Positions 1 through 8,388 are shown, numbered from the stretch's first letter. The stretch is DNA of 19,693 nucleotides from Actinomycetales bacterium Ga0077552 (GCA_001464255.1 LNFD01000365.1:1-19693); one strand, 5' to 3'. Notes: generated by a model from the sequence alone, not told the origin. Numbers and translations are program-made.

Positions 1-852
1 CCGACGGCGGGCGAGCAGCTCGCGGCCGTGCCGGGCGCCCGCCTCGCGGCGATCGCGCCGAGCGACATCGTGCCGAACCCGCAGCAGCCGCGCACCGAGT
101 TCCGCGAGGAGGAGCTCGCCGAGCTCGTGCACTCGGTGCGCGAGTTCGGGGTGCTGCAGCCCATCGTCGTGCGCGAGCGCGCGGGAGCCCAGCCGGGTGA
201 GCCCGCCTACGAGCTCATCATGGGCGAGCGCCGGTTGCGGGCATCCACGATCGCCGGCCTCGAGGCGATCCCCGCGATCGTGCGCAACACGAGCGACGAC
301 AACATGCTGCGGGATGCCCTGCTCGAGAACCTGCATCGTGCGCAGCTCAACGCGCTGGAGGAGGCGAGCGCGTACCAGCAGCTGCTGGAGGACTTCGGCA
401 TCACCCAGGAGCAGCTCGCCGAGCGCCTCGGCCGCTCGCGCCCTCAGATCACCAATACGCTGCGCCTGCTGAAGCTGCCCGAGCCCGTGCAGGCGCGCGT
501 CGCGGCCGGCGTGCTCACGCCCGGCCACGCCCGCGCGATCCTCGCGGCGGGCGCTCCGGCGGCGATGCTCAAGCTCTCCGACAAGATCGTCAACGAAGAG
601 CTCTCGGTGCGGCAGGCCGAGGCGGCGGCGGCCCTCCTGAGCGGGGCGACGGGGTCGAAGGCGCTGAAGAAGCCCGCGGCCGGGTCGAAGCAGGGGCAGC
701 TCAACGAGATCGCCGAGCGGCTCGGAGACCGGCTCAACACGCGCGTCACGATCTCGCTCGGGCAGAAGAAGGGCTCGCTCGTGATCGACTTCGCCACCGT
801 GGCCGACCTCAACCGCATCCTCGGCGAGCTCGGCGACGACGGCTTCCGCTAG
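1..852 (+). CDS. parB: Chromosome-partitioning protein ParB, 5' end cut off by the window
   Basis: ParB is a CTP-dependent clamp that loads at parS sites near the origin, spreads along DNA and works with the ParA ATPase to segregate chromosomes. The frame is open from base 1, so the gene begins upstream; 283 residues are visible. The N-terminal ParB/Srx-like domain starts with DIVPNPQQPR (window residues about 22-31), followed by the signature GERRLRAS (about 75-82) of the nucleotide-binding pocket. A helix-turn-helix follows (QEQLAERLGRSRPQITNTL, about 136-154), then GHARAIL (about 175-181), and a C-terminal segment from about 225 that should dimerise. The GTG at 28 is internal, not a credible start. 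The gene converges on the leftward ddl-type gene with only 8 bp between the stops. No parS site (TGTTTCACGTGAAACA type) was seen in the window. Confidence 0.95.
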   Translation, partial: PTAGEQLAAVPGARLAAIAPSDIVPNPQQPRTEFREEELAELVHSVREFGVLQPIVVRERAGAQPGEPAYELIMGERRLRASTIAGLEAIPAIVRNTSDDNMLRDALLENLHRAQLNALEEASAYQQLLEDFGITQEQLAERLGRSRPQITNTLRLLKLPEPVQARVAAGVLTPGHARAILAAGAPAAMLKLSDKIVNEELSVRQAEAAAALLSGATGSKALKKPAAGSKQGQLNEIAERLGDRLNTRVTISLGQKKGSLVIDFATVADLNRILGELGDDGFR

Positions 853-873
853 CGCGCGGGCTACCGCCGCGCG
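853..873. terminator. Candidate bidirectional hairpin between parB and ddl
   Basis: An inverted repeat with 7-bp GC arms (853-859 CGCGCGG and 867-873 CCGCGCG) and a 7-nt loop spans the 8-bp gap between the convergent genes and runs into the end of the ddl-type gene. There is no T run on either strand, so terminator function is inferred only from position and convergence. Confidence 0.3.
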
Positions 874-1856
874 TCGCGCACGGCGGCCTGGGCGAGCTCG
901 GCGTAGACCCAGCCGACGTCGTGCCCCGCGGCCTCGAGCGCGAGCGCGAACGTCGAGGTCTCGGTGAGGCCGGGCATGACGCTCGCTTCGAGGAACCACG
1001 GGGTGCCGGCGCCGTCGATGATGAGGTCGATGCGGCTGATGTGCCTCAGGCCGAGCGCGCGGTGCGCCAGGAGGGCGACCTCGGTGGCCCGCGCCGCCGT
1101 GGCCTCGTCGATGCGCGCGGGGGCGTAGAACCGGGTCTCGCCCGCGTTGTAGCGGGCCTCGAAGCCGTATACGCCCGAGAGCGGCTCGATCTCGACCGCG
1201 GGCAGGGCCACGGGGCCGTCGCCCGTGTCGATGATGCCGATCGCCACCTCGACGCCTGTGATGCGCTGCTCGATGAGTGCGACGTCGCAGTAGGTGTAGG
1301 CGAGCACCATCGCGCGCCGCAGCTCGTCGTCGGTGCTCACGAGGCTCACGCCCTGCGCCGATCCGCCCTGCGCGGGCTTCACGGCGACGGGCGGAGGCAG
1401 TTCGTGCTGCACGACCGCGAGCACGCTCTCGGCGCCGAGCTCGCGGAAGGCGTCGCGCGTCAGGGCGATCGAGTGCGGGGTCGGCACGCCCGCGCGCTCG
1501 ACGATGGTCTTCGCCCGCGGCTTGTCCCAGGCGAGGCGCGTCGCACTCGCCGACGAGCCGACGTAGGGCAGGCCGAGGAACTCGAGCAGGCTGCGCAGCG
1601 CGCCATCCTCGCCGCTCGCGCCGTGCAGCGTCGGCCAGACGACGTCGGGCCGGTCGGCGAGGAGGGCCGGCAGCAGGCCCGCGTCGGGGTCGAGCAGGGT
1701 GACCTCGAGCCCGTGCGCGGCCAGGCCGTCGGCGACGCGGCGCCCCGACTTGAGCGAGATGTCGCGCTCGTGCGAGATGCCGCCCGCGAGCACGACGACG
1801 CGGCGGGCCGGAGCGTCGGTGCCGGCGCCGGTCATCGGCGGAGCATCCGTGCTCAT
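861..1856 (-). CDS. D-alanine--D-alanine ligase family protein (ATP-grasp)
   Basis: This is a 331-residue cytoplasmic ATP-grasp ligase of the D-Ala-D-Ala ligase family, which forms the dipeptide used in peptidoglycan precursors. Visible: the N-terminal ligase domain (VVLAGGISHERDISLKSG, 21-38), LHGASGEDGA (78-87), PYVGSSASATRLAWDKPRAK (97-116), the ATP-grasp segment VAVKPAQGGSAQGV (157-170), and the C-terminal metal/substrate region RIDLIIDG (275-282) then FLEASVMPGLTETS (288-301). The usual metal-binding Glu-x-Asn reads E290-A-S292 here, so the Asn ligand is Ser; D277 is kept. The ATG at 1856 overlaps the stop of the aminotransferase by 4 bp (ATGA), indicating translational coupling. It could be the cell's main Ddl or a paralogue acting on another amino acid, so no symbol is given. 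Family assignment is secure; exact substrate is not. Confidence 0.88.
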   Translation of the reverse strand: MSTDAPPMTGAGTDAPARRVVVLAGGISHERDISLKSGRRVADGLAAHGLEVTLLDPDAGLLPALLADRPDVVWPTLHGASGEDGALRSLLEFLGLPYVGSSASATRLAWDKPRAKTIVERAGVPTPHSIALTRDAFRELGAESVLAVVQHELPPPVAVKPAQGGSAQGVSLVSTDDELRRAMVLAYTYCDVALIEQRITGVEVAIGIIDTGDGPVALPAVEIEPLSGVYGFEARYNAGETRFYAPARIDEATAARATEVALLAHRALGLRHISRIDLIIDGAGTPWFLEASVMPGLTETSTFALALEAAGHDVGWVYAELAQAAVRDARR

Positions 1857-3163
1857 GACAGGTTCGGCGGCGGGCTCGCCACGTGCGGGTCGTACGCGAT
1901 CGCGGGGATGGGGCCCGTCGTGGCGAAGGTCTCGAGCAGCTCCTGCTCGCCGCGCACGACGGTCGCGAGGCGGCGGATGCCCTCGCGGATCTCGGCGGGC
2001 GGCGGGTAGCAGAAGGCGAGCCGCAGATTGGCCCGGCCGGCTCCGTCGGCGAAGAACGCCGTGCCGGGGGTGTAGGCGACGAGTTCCTTGACCGCGCGCG
2101 GCAGCATGGCCTTCGAGTCGAGGCCCTCGGTGAGGTTCACCCAGACGTAGAAGCCGCCGTTCGGGAGGGTCCAGCTGAGATCGGGGAGGTACTGCTCGAG
2201 GGCGTCGATCATGGCGTCGCGGCGGTCGCGGTAGAGCGAGCGGAAGACGTCGATCTGGCCGCGCCAGTCGGCCCGGTCGAGGTAGTCGCTGATGACCATC
2301 TGGTTGAGCGAGCTCGGGCTCAGGATGGCGGCCTCGGCCGCGAGCACGAGCTTCTCGCGGATGGCGTGCGGCGCGAGGGCCCAGCCGACGCGGAAGCCGG
2401 GGGCGAGGGTCTTCGAGAACGAGCCGAGGTAGACGATGCCGTCGGTCTCGACGCTGCGCATGGCCGCGGGAGCCGGCCGATCGAACCAGAGCAACCCGTA
2501 AGGGTTGTCTTCGAGAATGAGGATGCCCTCCGAGCGCGCGATGTCGATGATCTCGAGGCGGCGCTCGCTCGAGAGCGTCACCCCTGCAGGGTTGTGGAAG
2601 TTCGGGATCAGGTACAGCAGCTTGAGCTGCTTGCCGGCCGCCCGCAGCGACTGGATGCGCTCGGTGAGCGCCGCGGGGATCATGCCGTCGGCATCCATCG
2701 CGATGTGCGCGACCTCGGCCTGGTAGGAGCGGAAGATGCCCATCGCGCCCACGTACGACGGCGACTCGGCGAGCACGACGTCGCCCGGATCGAGGAAGAG
2801 CTTCGCGACGAGGTCGAGCGCCTGCTGCGAGCCTGTCGTGACGACGACGTCGTCGACGCCCGCGCGGATGCCCTCGAGCGCCATGATCTCGAGGATGTGC
2901 TCGCGCAGCTCGGGCGTGCCCTGGCCCGAGCCGTACTGCAGGGCAGCGGCGCCCCGGTCGCGCATGACGCGGTCCATCGACTCGGTGACGGTTTCGAGCG
3001 GCAGCGCCGAGACGTAGGGCATGCCGCCGGCGAGCGAGACGACCTCGGGGCGCGAGGCGACGGCGAACAGCGCGCGCACCTCGGAGGCGCTGAGGCCCGA
3101 GGTGCGGGCGGCGTAGTGGCCGTACCAGGGGTCGAGGTTCGTGCCCTCGCGGGAGATCGTCAT
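1853..3163 (-). CDS. PLP-dependent aminotransferase, class I/II (2-aminoadipate/MocR-domain-like)
   Basis: A 436-residue fold-type I pyridoxal-phosphate aminotransferase. Visible: SLAGGMPYVSALP (43-55), YGSGQGTPELREH (77-89), TTGSQQALDL (109-118), the cofactor-side NFHNPAG (188-194), EDNPYG (218-223) and the Schiff-base lysine K251 in SFSKTLAPGFRVGW (248-261). The length and motifs match the stand-alone aminotransferases related to LysN/2-aminoadipate transaminase and to MocR catalytic domains; there is no N-terminal GntR DNA-binding domain. The ATG at 3163 is chosen because family similarity begins just after it; an in-frame GTG at 3232 would add 23 poorly conserved residues, but lies 9 nt behind a -10-like TATTCT. 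The stop overlaps the ddl-type start (ATGA), so the two are probably one operon. The amino donor and acceptor cannot be told from sequence. Confidence 0.9.
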   Translation of the reverse strand: MTISREGTNLDPWYGHYAARTSGLSASEVRALFAVASRPEVVSLAGGMPYVSALPLETVTESMDRVMRDRGAAALQYGSGQGTPELREHILEIMALEGIRAGVDDVVVTTGSQQALDLVAKLFLDPGDVVLAESPSYVGAMGIFRSYQAEVAHIAMDADGMIPAALTERIQSLRAAGKQLKLLYLIPNFHNPAGVTLSSERRLEIIDIARSEGILILEDNPYGLLWFDRPAPAAMRSVETDGIVYLGSFSKTLAPGFRVGWALAPHAIREKLVLAAEAAILSPSSLNQMVISDYLDRADWRGQIDVFRSLYRDRRDAMIDALEQYLPDLSWTLPNGGFYVWVNLTEGLDSKAMLPRAVKELVAYTPGTAFFADGAGRANLRLAFCYPPPAEIREGIRRLATVVRGEQELLETFATTGPIPAIAYDPHVASPPPNLS

Positions 3164-3241
3164 GCTGTGCCCGTTCTCGATGTCGGCGTGCGGCCGGTGC
3201 GGAGCGACGCGGCGGACGGACCCCCGGAGCACGTGCGATCA

Positions 3242-3247
3242 AGAATA
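3242..3247 (-). promoter_or_regulatory. Candidate -10 element for the aminotransferase-ddl pair
   Basis: Read leftward the sequence is TATTCT, fitting the actinobacterial TANNNT -10 pattern, just downstream of the trxA terminator hairpin. No convincing -35 is present. It would give a leader of about 70 nt to the ATG at 3163, or a near-leaderless message for the GTG at 3232. Confidence 0.4.
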
Positions 3248-3262
3248 CGGGCCGAACGCGCA

Positions 3263-3294
3263 GAAGCCCGCCCCCGCATCGGGGGACGGGCTTC
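3263..3294 (-). terminator. Hairpin terminator after trxA
   Basis: A long inverted repeat: outer arms GAAGCCCG (3263-3270) and CGGGCTTC (3287-3294), inner arms of C/G (3271-3276 and 3280-3285) with one unpaired A, and a 3-nt loop. It lies 14 bp beyond the trxA stop and before the aminotransferase promoter. There is no strong T run, which is common in high-G+C actinobacteria. Confidence 0.7.
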
Positions 3295-3308
3295 CTGCCG
3301 GGGTCTGC

Positions 3309-3632
3309 TTAGGCCAGGAACTCGGCCAGGTCGGCTTCGAGGGCCGGCTTGGGCTTGGCGCCGATGACGGTCTTGACGACCTCGCCGCCGCGGAAGACCT
3401 TCATCGCGGGGATCGAGGTGATCTGGTACTTCATGGCGGTCTCGGGGTTGTGATCGACGTTGAGCTTGACGATCTCGAGCTTGTCGGGGTGCTCGCTCGC
3501 GATCGCGTCGAGGATCGGCGAGACGGCGCGGCACGGGCCGCACCACTCGGCCCAGAAGTCGACCATGATCGTCTTCTCGTTCTTCAGCACCTCGGCCTCG
3601 AAGGTGGCGTCGGTCACATCGCGCGTGCTCAT
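3309..3632 (-). CDS. trxA: Thioredoxin
   Basis: A 107-residue cytoplasmic thioredoxin that reduces protein disulfides and is recharged by the upstream thioredoxin reductase. The redox motif WCGPC is at 30-34 after VDFWAE, and the substrate-binding cis-proline is P75 in SIPAM (73-77). Length and motifs are those of a single-domain thioredoxin with no signal peptide. The start at 3632 is supported by a strong AAGGAG ribosome-binding site 6 nt upstream. It lies 29 bp behind trxB on the same strand, so the two are almost certainly co-transcribed, and a hairpin terminator follows. Confidence 0.96.
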   Translation of the reverse strand: MSTRDVTDATFEAEVLKNEKTIMVDFWAEWCGPCRAVSPILDAIASEHPDKLEIVKLNVDHNPETAMKYQITSIPAMKVFRGGEVVKTVIGAKPKPALEADLAEFLA

Positions 3633-3661
3633 GGATTCTCCTTAGGTTCGTGTCGGACGGG

Positions 3662-4615
3662 TCAGACCGCGGCGGCCGCGGTGCGGCTCGCGTCGTGCAC
3701 GGTCTCGAGGTAGTGCTGGGCATCGAGGGCGGCGACGGTGCCACTGCCCGCGGCCGTGATGGCCTGCTTGTAGGTGGGGTCGACGACATCTCCCGCGGCG
3801 AAGACGCCGGGGAGGCTCGTGCGCGAGGAGCGGCCCTCGACCGCGATCGTGCCCTGCTCGGTGAGCTCGAGCACGCCGTGCACGAGGTGCGTGCGCGGGT
3901 CGGCGCCGATCGCGACGAAGACGCCCGAGACGTCGAGCGTGCGCTGCTCGCCGGTGACGGTGTCGACGATGCCGATGCCGCTCACGAGGTCGGCGCCGAA
4001 GATCTGCTCGACGCGCGCGTTCATGATGAACTCGATCTTCGGGTCGGCCGTCGCGCGGTCGAGCATCGCCGCCGAGGCGCGGAAGCTCTCGCTGCGGTGG
4101 ATGAGGTACACCTTGTCGACGAAGCGCGTGAGGAACGTCGCCTCCTCCATCGCCGAATCGCCGCCGCCGATGACGGCGACGGTCTTCTGGCGGAAGAAAG
4201 CGCCATCGCACGTGGCGCACCACGAGACGCCGTAGCCGCTCAGGCGCTCTTCATCGGGTAGCCCGAGCTTGCGGTAGGCCGAGCCCGTCGCGTAGATGAC
4301 GGCGTGCGCCTTGTGGCGGTCGCCGTTGCCGAGGGTGACGGCCTTCACGGGGCCGTCGAGCTCGAGCGAGACGACGTCGTCGTAGACGATCTCCGCGCCG
4401 AAGCGCTCGGCCTGCTGCTGCATGCGGGTCATGAGGTCGGGGCCCATGATGCCTTCGGGGAAGCCGGGGAAGTTCTCGACCTCGGTCGTCTTCATGAGCT
4501 CGCCGCCGAACTCGACCGAGCTCGCGATCACGAGGGGGGCGAGGTTCGCGCGGGCCGCGTAGATCGCGGCGGTGTAGCCGGCGGGGCCGGAGCCGATGAT
4601 GATGACGTGGCGCAT
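3662..4615 (-). CDS. trxB: Thioredoxin-disulfide reductase
   Basis: A 317-residue NADPH- and FAD-dependent reductase that returns oxidised thioredoxin to the dithiol form. Visible: FAD-binding IIIGSGPAGYTAAIYAARA near the N terminus (residues 4-22), the redox-active CATC in SWCATCDGAFF (about 134-144), NADPH-binding VIGGGDSAMEEA (about 151-162) and the C-terminal FAD motif FAAGDV (about 276-281). The start at 4615 is chosen over an upstream in-frame ATG (4711) because the FAD motif begins 3 residues later and a GAGGAAT ribosome-binding site sits just upstream. It precedes trxA in an operon and follows murJ by about 100 bp. Confidence 0.96.
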   Translation of the reverse strand: MRHVIIIGSGPAGYTAAIYAARANLAPLVIASSVEFGGELMKTTEVENFPGFPEGIMGPDLMTRMQQQAERFGAEIVYDDVVSLELDGPVKAVTLGNGDRHKAHAVIYATGSAYRKLGLPDEERLSGYGVSWCATCDGAFFRQKTVAVIGGGDSAMEEATFLTRFVDKVYLIHRSESFRASAAMLDRATADPKIEFIMNARVEQIFGADLVSGIGIVDTVTGEQRTLDVSGVFVAIGADPRTHLVHGVLELTEQGTIAVEGRSSRTSLPGVFAAGDVVDPTYKQAITAAGSGTVAALDAQHYLETVHDASRTAAAAV

Positions 4616-4672
4616 GGCATTCCTCACGAGGTCGACTGCCGGGCCTGCGTGCCCCGACACGAGCAGTAACCC

Positions 4673-4678
4673 AGCATA
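4673..4678 (-). promoter_or_regulatory. Candidate -10 element for trxB-trxA
   Basis: Leftward TATGCT fits TANNNT and lies 57 bp upstream of the trxB start in the 103-bp murJ-trxB gap. No good -35 hexamer was found at 16-18 bp. Read-through from murJ is also possible. Confidence 0.35.
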
Positions 4679-4706
4679 GGCCGCGGCTATTCCGTCGCCG
4701 CGGGAG

Positions 4707-4728
4707 TTCACGGGCCGTTCACGGGCCG
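4707..4728. repeat. 11-bp tandem duplication at the murJ stop codon
   Basis: The unit TTCACGGGCCG occurs twice back to back (4707-4717 and 4718-4728). The upstream copy in murJ orientation (4718-4728) holds the murJ stop codon; the second copy lies just past it. Confidence 0.8.
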
Positions 4729-6325
4729 AGTCGGCCCCGGATGAGGGCGAGGGCCCCCGTCGCGTCGGGCACCCGCATGGCGAGCAGCGCCCCGACGTAG
4801 ACCGCGACCATCGGCACCCCGATGAGCGCGATGCTCACGGCGGCGCCGCCGACCGTGTCGCGGGCGAATCCGGTGTCGGCGAAGGTGCCGAGCGACCAGC
4901 CGATGACGAGGCCGATGAGCAGGGATGCCGCGCCCGCGAGGAGGAACTGGGCCATGCGGCGGGTGATGAGAGCGGCATCCAGGGACCCGAGGCGTCGACG
5001 CAGGGCGAGGCCGCCGACGATCATCTGGAAGAAGGATGCGCCCGAGGTCACGAGGGCCACCGCCGGGGCGATGAGCGAGGTCGGCAGCAGCATGCACGGC
5101 AGCGCGGCCGCGATGAAGACGACCGTGTAGGCCACCTGCACCCAGAAGACCGTGCGGGTGTCGTCGAGCGCGTAGAACACGCGCATCATCACGAAGTACA
5201 CGCTGAAGGGCACGAGGCCGATCACGAAGGCGATGAGCACGACGGCGATCTGGTCGACCGCCGCGGCGTCGAAGATGCGGCCGAAGGGCACCGCGACGGC
5301 GATGAGGCCGACCGTCGCGAGGATCATGAACAGCCCCGTGATGCGCACGGCCTCGGTCGTGTCGACGCGCACCGATCCGCGGTCGCCGTCGCGCGCGTGA
5401 GCGCTCATGCGGGTGAGGTACGCCGTCACGAGCGAGACCACGATGACCGAGTGCGGCAGCATGAACAGCAGCCACGCCGTGCGCATGACCATGAGCGAGG
5501 CCGTGTCGTCGGTCGCGGCCTCGGAGGCGACGCGCGTCTGCACGACGCCGCCGATCTGCATGACGATGATCATCGCGAACACCCAGCCCGCGGCCCGGCC
5601 GGTCGCTCCGAGACCCGCGCCCCGCCAGCGGAAGTCGGGGCGGTAGCGCAGCCCCGCGCGGCGCCAGAAGAGCACGAGCACGAAGGCCTGCGAGGCGACG
5701 CCGAGGGTCGCGGTACCGCCGAGCACGGCGATCATCGCGGGGGTCCATGCCGTGGCGTCGGCGACATCGGCCTCGAAGAGCAGCCCGAAGGCGATCATGC
5801 CGCCGATCGCGACGACGTTGTTGAGCGCGGGGGCCCAGGTCGAGGGGCCGAACACTCCGCGGGCGTTGAGCACCTCGCCGAAGAGCGTGAAGAGCGCGTA
5901 GAACAGCACCTGCGGCAGGCACCAGTAGGCGAAGGCGACGGCGAGCGCGATCTCGTCGGGGGTGAAGCCGCGGTCGCCCGCGCCGTCGGCGGGCACCGTG
6001 TAGAGCTGCACGAGCAGCGGGGCCGCGAGCGTCGCGATGACCGCGGCGACGAGGAAGGCGGCGATGCCGATCGTCACGAGGCGGTTGATGAAGCGCTGCC
6101 CGCCGTCCTCTGCGACGCTCGCTCGCACGATCTGGGGCACGAGCACGGCGCTCAGCACACCGCCGGCGACGATCGCGTAGACGTTGTTCGGCAGCTGGTT
6201 GGCGAGGGCGAAGGCGTTGGCGCCCGAGCGACGGCGCTCACGAAGCCGAGCAGGCGCGAGACGATCGTGCCCGAGCCGAGGGCGACGCTCGCGCGGCCGA
6301 TGCCGCCCGCGGCGGGGGCGCTCAC
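4719..6325 (-). pseudogene. murJ: Lipid II flippase MurJ (MviN), frame broken near the 5' end
   Basis: MurJ moves the peptidoglycan precursor lipid II across the cytoplasmic membrane. The 5' segment starts at GTG 6325, overlapping the upstream stop by 4 bp (GTGA), and reads through GSGTIVSRLLGFVSAV in one frame. From about 6227 the MurJ reading continues in another frame as SGANAFALANQLPNNVYA, then LSAVLVPQIVRAS and the multi-span membrane body to the stop at 4719. The span is 1607 nt, not a multiple of three. In relatives about 10 more residues separate the two conserved blocks, so about 30 nt (3n+1) seem to be missing within transmembrane helix 1, near 6228-6231. Gene callers would probably report only 4719-6158 from an internal GTG, which lacks TM1. 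The body is otherwise intact with no stops, so either the lesion is very recent or it is a sequencing/assembly error. Confidence 0.8.
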
Positions 6326-8388
6326 GACGACTCCCGGGCGCGCCGGCGCTTGCGGATGTCGCGCGTGATGCCGACGGTCAGCAGCAGCACGAGGGCGACG
6401 GCGACGGCGATCGTGCCCGCGGTCTCCCACCCGGCCTGGAGATTGAGCGAGACGCGGGTGGGCGTGCCGATCGGGCGGCTCTCGGCATCCTGCACCGTCA
6501 CCGTGATGTCGACCTGGCCGTTCGTGAGCGACTCGACGGGCACGAGCGCGCGCGTCTGCGACAGAGGCTCCACGAGCGTCTCGACGCGCGGGTCGACGAC
6601 GCGCAGCTGCGCCGTGTCGGGCTCGACGCGCACGAAGACCCGCACGGCGACACCGAGGTCGTTCTGCACCGTGACCGGCAGCGAGGCGCGGTCGGCGAGC
6701 AGCGTGATGGCACTGCTCTCGACGACCTGCACCGATGACCGCAGCGCCGCCGACTCGGTCGTGAAGGCCTGCAGCGCCTCGAGCCAGCGGTCGCCCCAGC
6801 CGACCGAGAGCGCGGAGAGCAGGTCGAGGCGGCGGATATCGGTGATGGCCTCGGGGGTGACCGCGATCGTCGCGAACACGCGATCCTCGGCCTCGGCGCT
6901 GAGGGCAGCGCGCACGGCCTCGACCCGGCCCTCGTCGAGCGCGGGCTCGGCGACCGCGCTCGGCACCGCGGTGCGCTCGAGCATCGCCGAGGCGGTGGTG
7001 CCGGCCGCCCACGGCAGGGCGACGGTCTGGGCGATCGTGTCGAGCAGCCGGTCGGAACCGGCGAGCCGGTCGCGCGAGAGGGCGATGAGGGCCGGGATGC
7101 CCGTCTCGGCCTGCGCGTCGGCCGCGAGCAGCGCCGAGACGCGCGCCATCGCATGATCGAACCGCTGCTGCGAGACCGAGTGGGCGGCGTCGCGCGCCGC
7201 CGCGGAGAGGGCGTCGTCGGCGCGTAGCACGCGCACGCCGTCGACCAGCTGCACGGGAGCCCGCTCGGCCAGCGACGAGCCCGGCGCGAGGAGCACGCCC
7301 GTGCCCTGCTCGGCGAGCACCCCGACGGCTTCCGCGGTGAGCGCGCCCGCCGCGACCCAGTCGACCCCGCCGAGGGTCGCGGGCCACGCCGTGAGCTCAT
7401 CGAGGGCGCGCGACTGCTCGGGCGAGGGGCTCGGGCTCGGCGTGCCCTGCTCGGTGCCGGCCTCGGCGGCGGGTACCCCCGCACCCTCGGGCTGCGGCAG
7501 CGGAGTCCCGGTCGCTGCGATCGTCGCCGCGGCGTCGGCGTCGGCCCAGGGCAGCAGGAAGCTCTCGTTCGGCGCCGCCTCCAGCCGCTGCAGGAAGGCG
7601 GTCGCCGACGCGGGGGCATCCGCGCCGAGCAGGCGGATGGACGCGATGATGCGCGGATCGATGGCGAGCAGCACGGGCCGGCCCGCGACGGCGTCGAGGG
7701 TGCGCGAGAGCGCGCCTGCCTCGACGGTGTAGCGCTCGAGGGTGGCGGCATCGAGGAAGGCACCCCGTTCGCCGGGCGTCGTGATGGCCGCCACGAAGGT
7801 CGTGCCCGCGACGGGCACGGCCGTGCTGTCGGGCACCCACACGAGCGCGGTGCGGTCGGTCACGATGGCCGGATCCTCGGCCTCGGCCTCCACGAGGTCG
7901 GCGCGCACGGAGGCGAGTCGCGGGCCGAACGCGCCGCTGACGACCGACTCGGCCGCAGGCACGATGAGGTCGAGCACGGCGCTCGCCCCGGGCTCGAGCG
8001 ACGAGAGGGTCGCGGCGGCGACGGCGCGGTCGTCGGCCTCGACCGTGCCTCCGTCGAACCAGGTCGCCAGCTGCTGCGCGTCGGCCGCGCGCGCCCCGTC
8101 GATCGCGAGAGCGACCTCGATGGGGCCGGTCGGCTGATCGCCCGTGCTCGTCACGGTCACCCGCACGCTGAGGGGCTCTCCGGGCCGGACGATGCCCGAC
8201 GCGGCGGGCGCGGCGACGAGGGTGATCGCGGCACCCGCGACGGGTGCGGTCGTGGTCGTCGGCGCGCGGTGCGGCAGAGCGGGTGCCGCGAGCGGGGCGA
8301 GGACGATGCCGAGGGCGAGGCCGGCGACGACGAGCGGGCGGAGCGCGGTGAGCGCGCGACGACCCCCTCGTTCCCGCTCGGCCGACAT
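6322..8388 (-). CDS. DUF6049 family secreted, membrane-anchored protein
   Basis: A 688-residue protein of the actinobacterial DUF6049 family (relative of M. tuberculosis Rv3909). It has a basic N terminus (RERGGRRALTALRP), a hydrophobic signal segment (about residues 18-38), a long extracytoplasmic region beginning with an Ig-like/NEW3-type stretch (PGEPLSVRVTVTSTGDQP), a Pro/Ser linker at about 315-325 (TPSPSPSPEQS), a second beta-rich stretch (VTVQNDLGVAVRVFVRV), and one C-terminal transmembrane helix (about 657-674) with a basic RKRRRARESS tail inside. Its stop overlaps the murJ start by 4 bp (GTGA), so the two are translationally coupled; a role in envelope assembly beside MurJ is inferred from this conserved pairing, and no enzymatic motif is visible. 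The start at 8388 lies 7 nt behind a -10-like TAGACT. Confidence 0.88.
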   Translation of the reverse strand: MSAERERGGRRALTALRPLVVAGLALGIVLAPLAAPALPHRAPTTTTAPVAGAAITLVAAPAASGIVRPGEPLSVRVTVTSTGDQPTGPIEVALAIDGARAADAQQLATWFDGGTVEADDRAVAAATLSSLEPGASAVLDLIVPAAESVVSGAFGPRLASVRADLVEAEAEDPAIVTDRTALVWVPDSTAVPVAGTTFVAAITTPGERGAFLDAATLERYTVEAGALSRTLDAVAGRPVLLAIDPRIIASIRLLGADAPASATAFLQRLEAAPNESFLLPWADADAAATIAATGTPLPQPEGAGVPAAEAGTEQGTPSPSPSPEQSRALDELTAWPATLGGVDWVAAGALTAEAVGVLAEQGTGVLLAPGSSLAERAPVQLVDGVRVLRADDALSAAARDAAHSVSQQRFDHAMARVSALLAADAQAETGIPALIALSRDRLAGSDRLLDTIAQTVALPWAAGTTASAMLERTAVPSAVAEPALDEGRVEAVRAALSAEAEDRVFATIAVTPEAITDIRRLDLLSALSVGWGDRWLEALQAFTTESAALRSSVQVVESSAITLLADRASLPVTVQNDLGVAVRVFVRVEPDTAQLRVVDPRVETLVEPLSQTRALVPVESLTNGQVDITVTVQDAESRPIGTPTRVSLNLQAGWETAGTIAVAVALVLLLTVGITRDIRKRRRARESS

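Noticed and set aside
1..852. parS sites near parB
   Set aside because: No 16-bp palindrome of the TGTTTCACGTGAAACA type was found here or elsewhere in the window.
861..3242. A single 793-aa leftward reading frame
   Set aside because: Its first part is an out-of-frame Arg/Pro-rich reading of the aminotransferase gene; only the last 331 residues (from 1856) are the real ligase.
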